7,679 bases of DNA from Lachnospiraceae bacterium. Lineage in GTDB: Bacteria > Bacillota > Clostridia > Lachnospirales > Lachnospiraceae. Position numbers and translations under genes: made by a program. The notes beneath the pieces were generated by a model, which worked only from the letters and a program-made list of their open reading frames with translations, did not search any database and had not been told where the DNA came from. The stretch lies in the NCBI GenBank assembly GCA_024691145.1, contig JAILNW010000424.1, forward strand, positions 1 through 7,679. The letters run 5' to 3'. Below, piece by piece: positions 5,658 through 7,679 of this stretch. Numbering within the stretch: position 1 is the stretch's first letter; every line of letters begins with the position of its first letter.

Positions 5658-6619
5658 AGGTTGCATCATTGTTTTGTGGATGTGGGGGAACAGATGTGGG
5701 CATTCTAGGAGATTTTGAGTATCTGGGACAGCATTATTCATCTAACAATACAGAGATAGTTTATGCAAATGATATTGAGCAGAGTGCTTGCGATATTTTT
5801 GAAGAAAATTTTGGAATTAAACCCGATAACAGAGATATTAGAACTATATCATCGGATGAGTTGCCAGAGTTTGATGTGCTGACAGGTGGGTTCCCGTGTC
5901 AGTCATTCTCGATTGTTGCGCAGAATCCAAAGCGCCTTGGAATAAAAGATGAAAAGGGTATGCTTTTCTTTGAAATGTGTAGAATCCTCAGAGATAGACA
6001 GCCTAAATGTTTTATTGCAGAGAATGTTAAGGGAATTATGACAGCAAACAAGAGAGAAGCTTTTCCGCTTATCATTAAGGAGTTTGAGGAAAGTGGATAT
6101 GATGTAAAATATACAGTACTTAATTCGGCAACATTCGGCGTTCCTCAGAAAAGGGAGAGGGTCATTATTGTTGGATTCAGGAAAGATTTAAATATCAGTT
6201 TTGAATTCCCGGATGCAGTTATTTCTGAAGAAAAGGAATATGTTGCACTCCAAAATTGTATAGACGAAGAAGTAGAGGAAAAATATTTTTTCAGTGAGAG
6301 AGCAGTTGCTGGTATGATGAGAAATAGAGATTCAATGAATAAGGGGCGTGCACAAGATGTGACAAAACCTTGTAATACTGTGGGGGCGCATTTGGCAAAA
6401 GTATCACTTAACAGTACGGATCCTGTTTTATATACGAGAGGAAGGTATAGAAGGTTTACGCCAAGAGAAGTTGCACGCATTCAGTCGTTCCCAGAAAGCT
6501 TTTCATTAACAGGAAGTGAATCAGCACAATACAGGGCATTGGGGAATGCAATACCGCCAGTTATGTTTTGGTATGTTGCAAATAAGATTTCTGAGTGTTT
6601 AGAAACGGTAAGTGGATAA
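5645..6619 (+). CDS. C5-cytosine DNA methyltransferase (second of two)
   Basis: The 324-residue enzyme has a full m5C motif set: I, SLFCGCGGTDVGI (8-20); IV, GGFPCQSFS (81-89) with nucleophile Cys85; VI, ENV (126-128); VIII, QKRERVIIVG (168-177); IX, FTPREVARIQSFP (271-283); X, ALGNAIPP (298-305), where the usual Gln/Arg before xGN is displaced (RALGN). The recognition domain between VIII and IX (about 190-270) is short. It differs clearly from the first methyltransferase in motifs IV and VIII and in the recognition domain, so the pair is not a recent duplication and probably reads a different strand or sequence. ATG 5645 has GAGGAG (5631-5636) eight bases upstream, inside the end of the nuclease gene. 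It overlaps the PHP gene by 8 bases. Confidence 0.96.
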   Translation: MEKLKVASLFCGCGGTDVGILGDFEYLGQHYSSNNTEIVYANDIEQSACDIFEENFGIKPDNRDIRTISSDELPEFDVLTGGFPCQSFSIVAQNPKRLGIKDEKGMLFFEMCRILRDRQPKCFIAENVKGIMTANKREAFPLIIKEFEESGYDVKYTVLNSATFGVPQKRERVIIVGFRKDLNISFEFPDAVISEEKEYVALQNCIDEEVEEKYFFSERAVAGMMRNRDSMNKGRAQDVTKPCNTVGAHLAKVSLNSTDPVLYTRGRYRRFTPREVARIQSFPESFSLTGSESAQYRALGNAIPPVMFWYVANKISECLETVSG

Positions 6620-7535
6620 AAATAAAACATGGAAGGTGTATTACGTGGATAAAATTGTTGAGAAACCTATCAAAATAGATTTGCATATTCATTCGGTTTT
6701 TTCTAGTCATAAAGATGGAAAGAAGGTTGAATTCAACACTGAAGAAAATATCCCTGTTCTCATTTCGAAACTAAAAGCAAATGGGGTAGATATGTGTGCA
6801 ATCACTGATCATGACAGATTTAATTATGAAATGTACAAATCATTGAAAGCATATGAAGGGAAAGGATTGCAGAAGGTTCTTCCTGGAGTTGAGTTTTCTG
6901 TGAAATTTGATGGCAAGAAAACTATTCATATTGTAACGATTTTTGATGATAGGGACGAGGAACGATTAAAGTGCCTAGAGGAGCTTTTTGAAAAAGGGAT
7001 AGGAAAAGAGAAGTATATTAATGATGCTTATTTGAGGGAGGACTATTTTGCTCTCTTGAAAGAAGTGGGACTTGATTTTATTATGATTGCACATCAGAAG
7101 AAAACCCCCACATCTACACAAAAACCGCACAAATCAGATGTTATGACTCTTGGTAGAGAGGCTTTTAATGATTTGTTGTTCATGGAGTATTTTGATGCCT
7201 ATGAGTTTAGACAACGCGATAACGAGATTTTTAACAAAAAGTACTCTTTGGACAACGATGTAAAGGAAAAATTGCGTTTTGTTACGGGTTCTGATTGTCA
7301 TGATTGGAATTATTATCCTAATTCAAGTGATAGTGAAGAAGATGTGAAATTTACCTATTTAAAAGCACTGCCTACATTTAAAGGATTAGTGATGGCAATA
7401 ACGGACCATCATAGGATTAATTATTCTGGTAGTTTTTGGGGGCAGGGAAGATATATAAAAGAACTGTGTATCAAAATAAAAGGAAAGAAGAACAAAATCC
7501 CGTTATCAAGCATTCTGGTGAAATGTCAAGAGTAA
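6612..7535 (+). CDS. PHP-domain metal-dependent phosphoesterase, possibly truncated before an ATPase domain
   Basis: The 307-residue protein carries a PHP domain, a trinuclear-metal phosphoesterase fold used on nucleotides, nucleic acids and phosphorylated metabolites. The expected ligands are present: DLHIH (His25, His27), ITDHD (Asp66, His67), GVEFS (Glu94), His106, IAHQ (His161) and GSDCHD (Asp228, His230). In larger PHP-ATPase proteins (TrlF-like and relatives) a domain like this is followed by a P-loop ATPase. Here the linker-like end KIKGKKNKIPLS is reached and the frame stops nine residues later. All three plus frames are closed just beyond, so a single frameshift does not restore it. 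GTG 6612 overlaps the methyltransferase stop by 8 bases but has a poor ribosome site. GTG 6645, with GGAAGG at 6631-6636, is an alternative start 11 codons in, still before the PHP motifs. The substrate is unknown. Confidence 0.88.
   Translation: MDKNKTWKVYYVDKIVEKPIKIDLHIHSVFSSHKDGKKVEFNTEENIPVLISKLKANGVDMCAITDHDRFNYEMYKSLKAYEGKGLQKVLPGVEFSVKFDGKKTIHIVTIFDDRDEERLKCLEELFEKGIGKEKYINDAYLREDYFALLKEVGLDFIMIAHQKKTPTSTQKPHKSDVMTLGREAFNDLLFMEYFDAYEFRQRDNEIFNKKYSLDNDVKEKLRFVTGSDCHDWNYYPNSSDSEEDVKFTYLKALPTFKGLVMAITDHHRINYSGSFWGQGRYIKELCIKIKGKKNKIPLSSILVKCQE
6631..6650 (+). promoter_or_regulatory. Ribosome binding site bearing on the PHP start
   Basis: GGAAGG (6631-6636) lies eight bases before an in-frame GTG at 6645, a better initiation context than the GTG at 6612. 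If coupling to the upstream stop at 6619 drives initiation, 6612 is the start; otherwise 6645 is more likely. Confidence 0.4.
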
Positions 7536-7571
7536 ATTAAAAAAGATTTTGATATGATTTTATTAAAAAAG
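7536..7571. repeat. Short direct repeat after the PHP gene
   Basis: ATTAAAAAAG occurs at 7536-7545 and 7562-7571. In sequence this A/T-rich it may be chance, but it lies exactly where the PHP reading frame is cut short. Confidence 0.3.
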
Positions 7572-7584
7572 GGTGCACTTAATA

Positions 7585-7620
7585 AACATACGAGAAAATG
7601 GAAATTTTTTCTCATATGTT
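7585..7620. terminator. AT-rich hairpin, possible bidirectional terminator
   Basis: AACATACGAGAAAA (7585-7598) pairs with TTTTCTCATATGTT (7607-7620) with 13 of 14 positions matched, around an 8-base loop. It lies 50 bases after the PHP stop and 5 bases beyond the stop of the possible minus-strand gene at the right edge. There is no strong T-tract outside the stem, so termination is only suggested by position. Confidence 0.45.
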
Positions 7621-7625
7621 AGAAT

Positions 7626-7679
7626 TTAAAAATTATTAAATTCGGCGTCCAATTTTTCGCCGGTGTACAGTTGGTTTTT
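7626..7679 (-). CDS. Possible C-terminal end of a minus-strand gene running off the window
   Basis: Read on the minus strand from the edge, 17 codons are open before TAA at 7628-7626 and encode KNQLYTGEKLDAEFNNF. The codons are richer in G and C than the surrounding sequence, and the stop is followed at once by a hairpin, as for a convergent gene. The stretch is too short to assign a family, and a 17-codon open run can occur by chance. Confidence 0.3.
   Translation of the reverse strand, partial: KNQLYTGEKLDAEFNNF

Noticed and set aside
6145..6480. Minus-strand open frame of 111 codons in the second methyltransferase
   Set aside because: Shadow of the recognition-domain coding region; low-complexity Ser and Leu content and no start signal.
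1..7679. CRISPR array, tRNA or rRNA genes, insertion sequences, origin of replication
   Set aside because: I found no spaced repeats, tRNA-like cloverleaf, rRNA segment, transposase or integrase gene, or DnaA-box cluster on either strand.

Overview
The window is AT-rich and reads like a low-GC member of the Firmicutes/Clostridia, probably Lachnospiraceae. This rests on strong AGGAGG-type ribosome binding sites, consensus TTGAAA/TATAAT-type promoters, and the look of the DapF-like, deformylase-like and GuaA proteins. The lineage call is an inference from family resemblance; no search was run.

Left part (1-2884), core metabolism. The window opens inside the 3' end of a diaminopimelate epimerase family gene whose usual second catalytic cysteine is a serine. 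A short gap follows in which a promoter, a terminator-like hairpin and a ribosome binding site overlap, and then a small peptide deformylase family gene. A shared hairpin (810-845) separates this from a convergent minus-strand gene for a tiny, charged, helical protein of unknown function. That gene and guaA (GMP synthase) diverge from an AT-rich intergenic region with one good promoter on each strand. No purine riboswitch is visible before guaA.

Right part (2971-7535), a defence cassette directly after guaA, whose 3' end is a known landing site for genomic islands. Five same-strand genes overlap each other by 8 to 14 bases: a 62-residue helix-turn-helix protein, a C5-cytosine DNA methyltransferase, a 487-residue putative restriction endonuclease, a second C5-cytosine DNA methyltransferase, and a PHP-domain phosphoesterase. 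The nuclease has a C-terminal PD-(D/E)XK core and an N-terminal half that resembles, by eye, the recognition region of the AlwI/N.BstNBI type IIS group. Two dissimilar m5C methyltransferases flanking one nuclease fit a restriction-modification system for an asymmetric site, one enzyme per strand, as in HgaI. The HTH protein is a candidate controller, and an inverted repeat overlaps its possible promoter. The PHP protein keeps its metal-binding residues but stops where the P-loop ATPase domain of related longer proteins would begin.

Right edge (7536-7679): an AT-rich hairpin, then what may be the last 17 codons of a minus-strand gene. The most novel content is the HTH-M-R-M-PHP arrangement: a probable type IIS-like restriction system translationally coupled to a PHP phosphoesterase.
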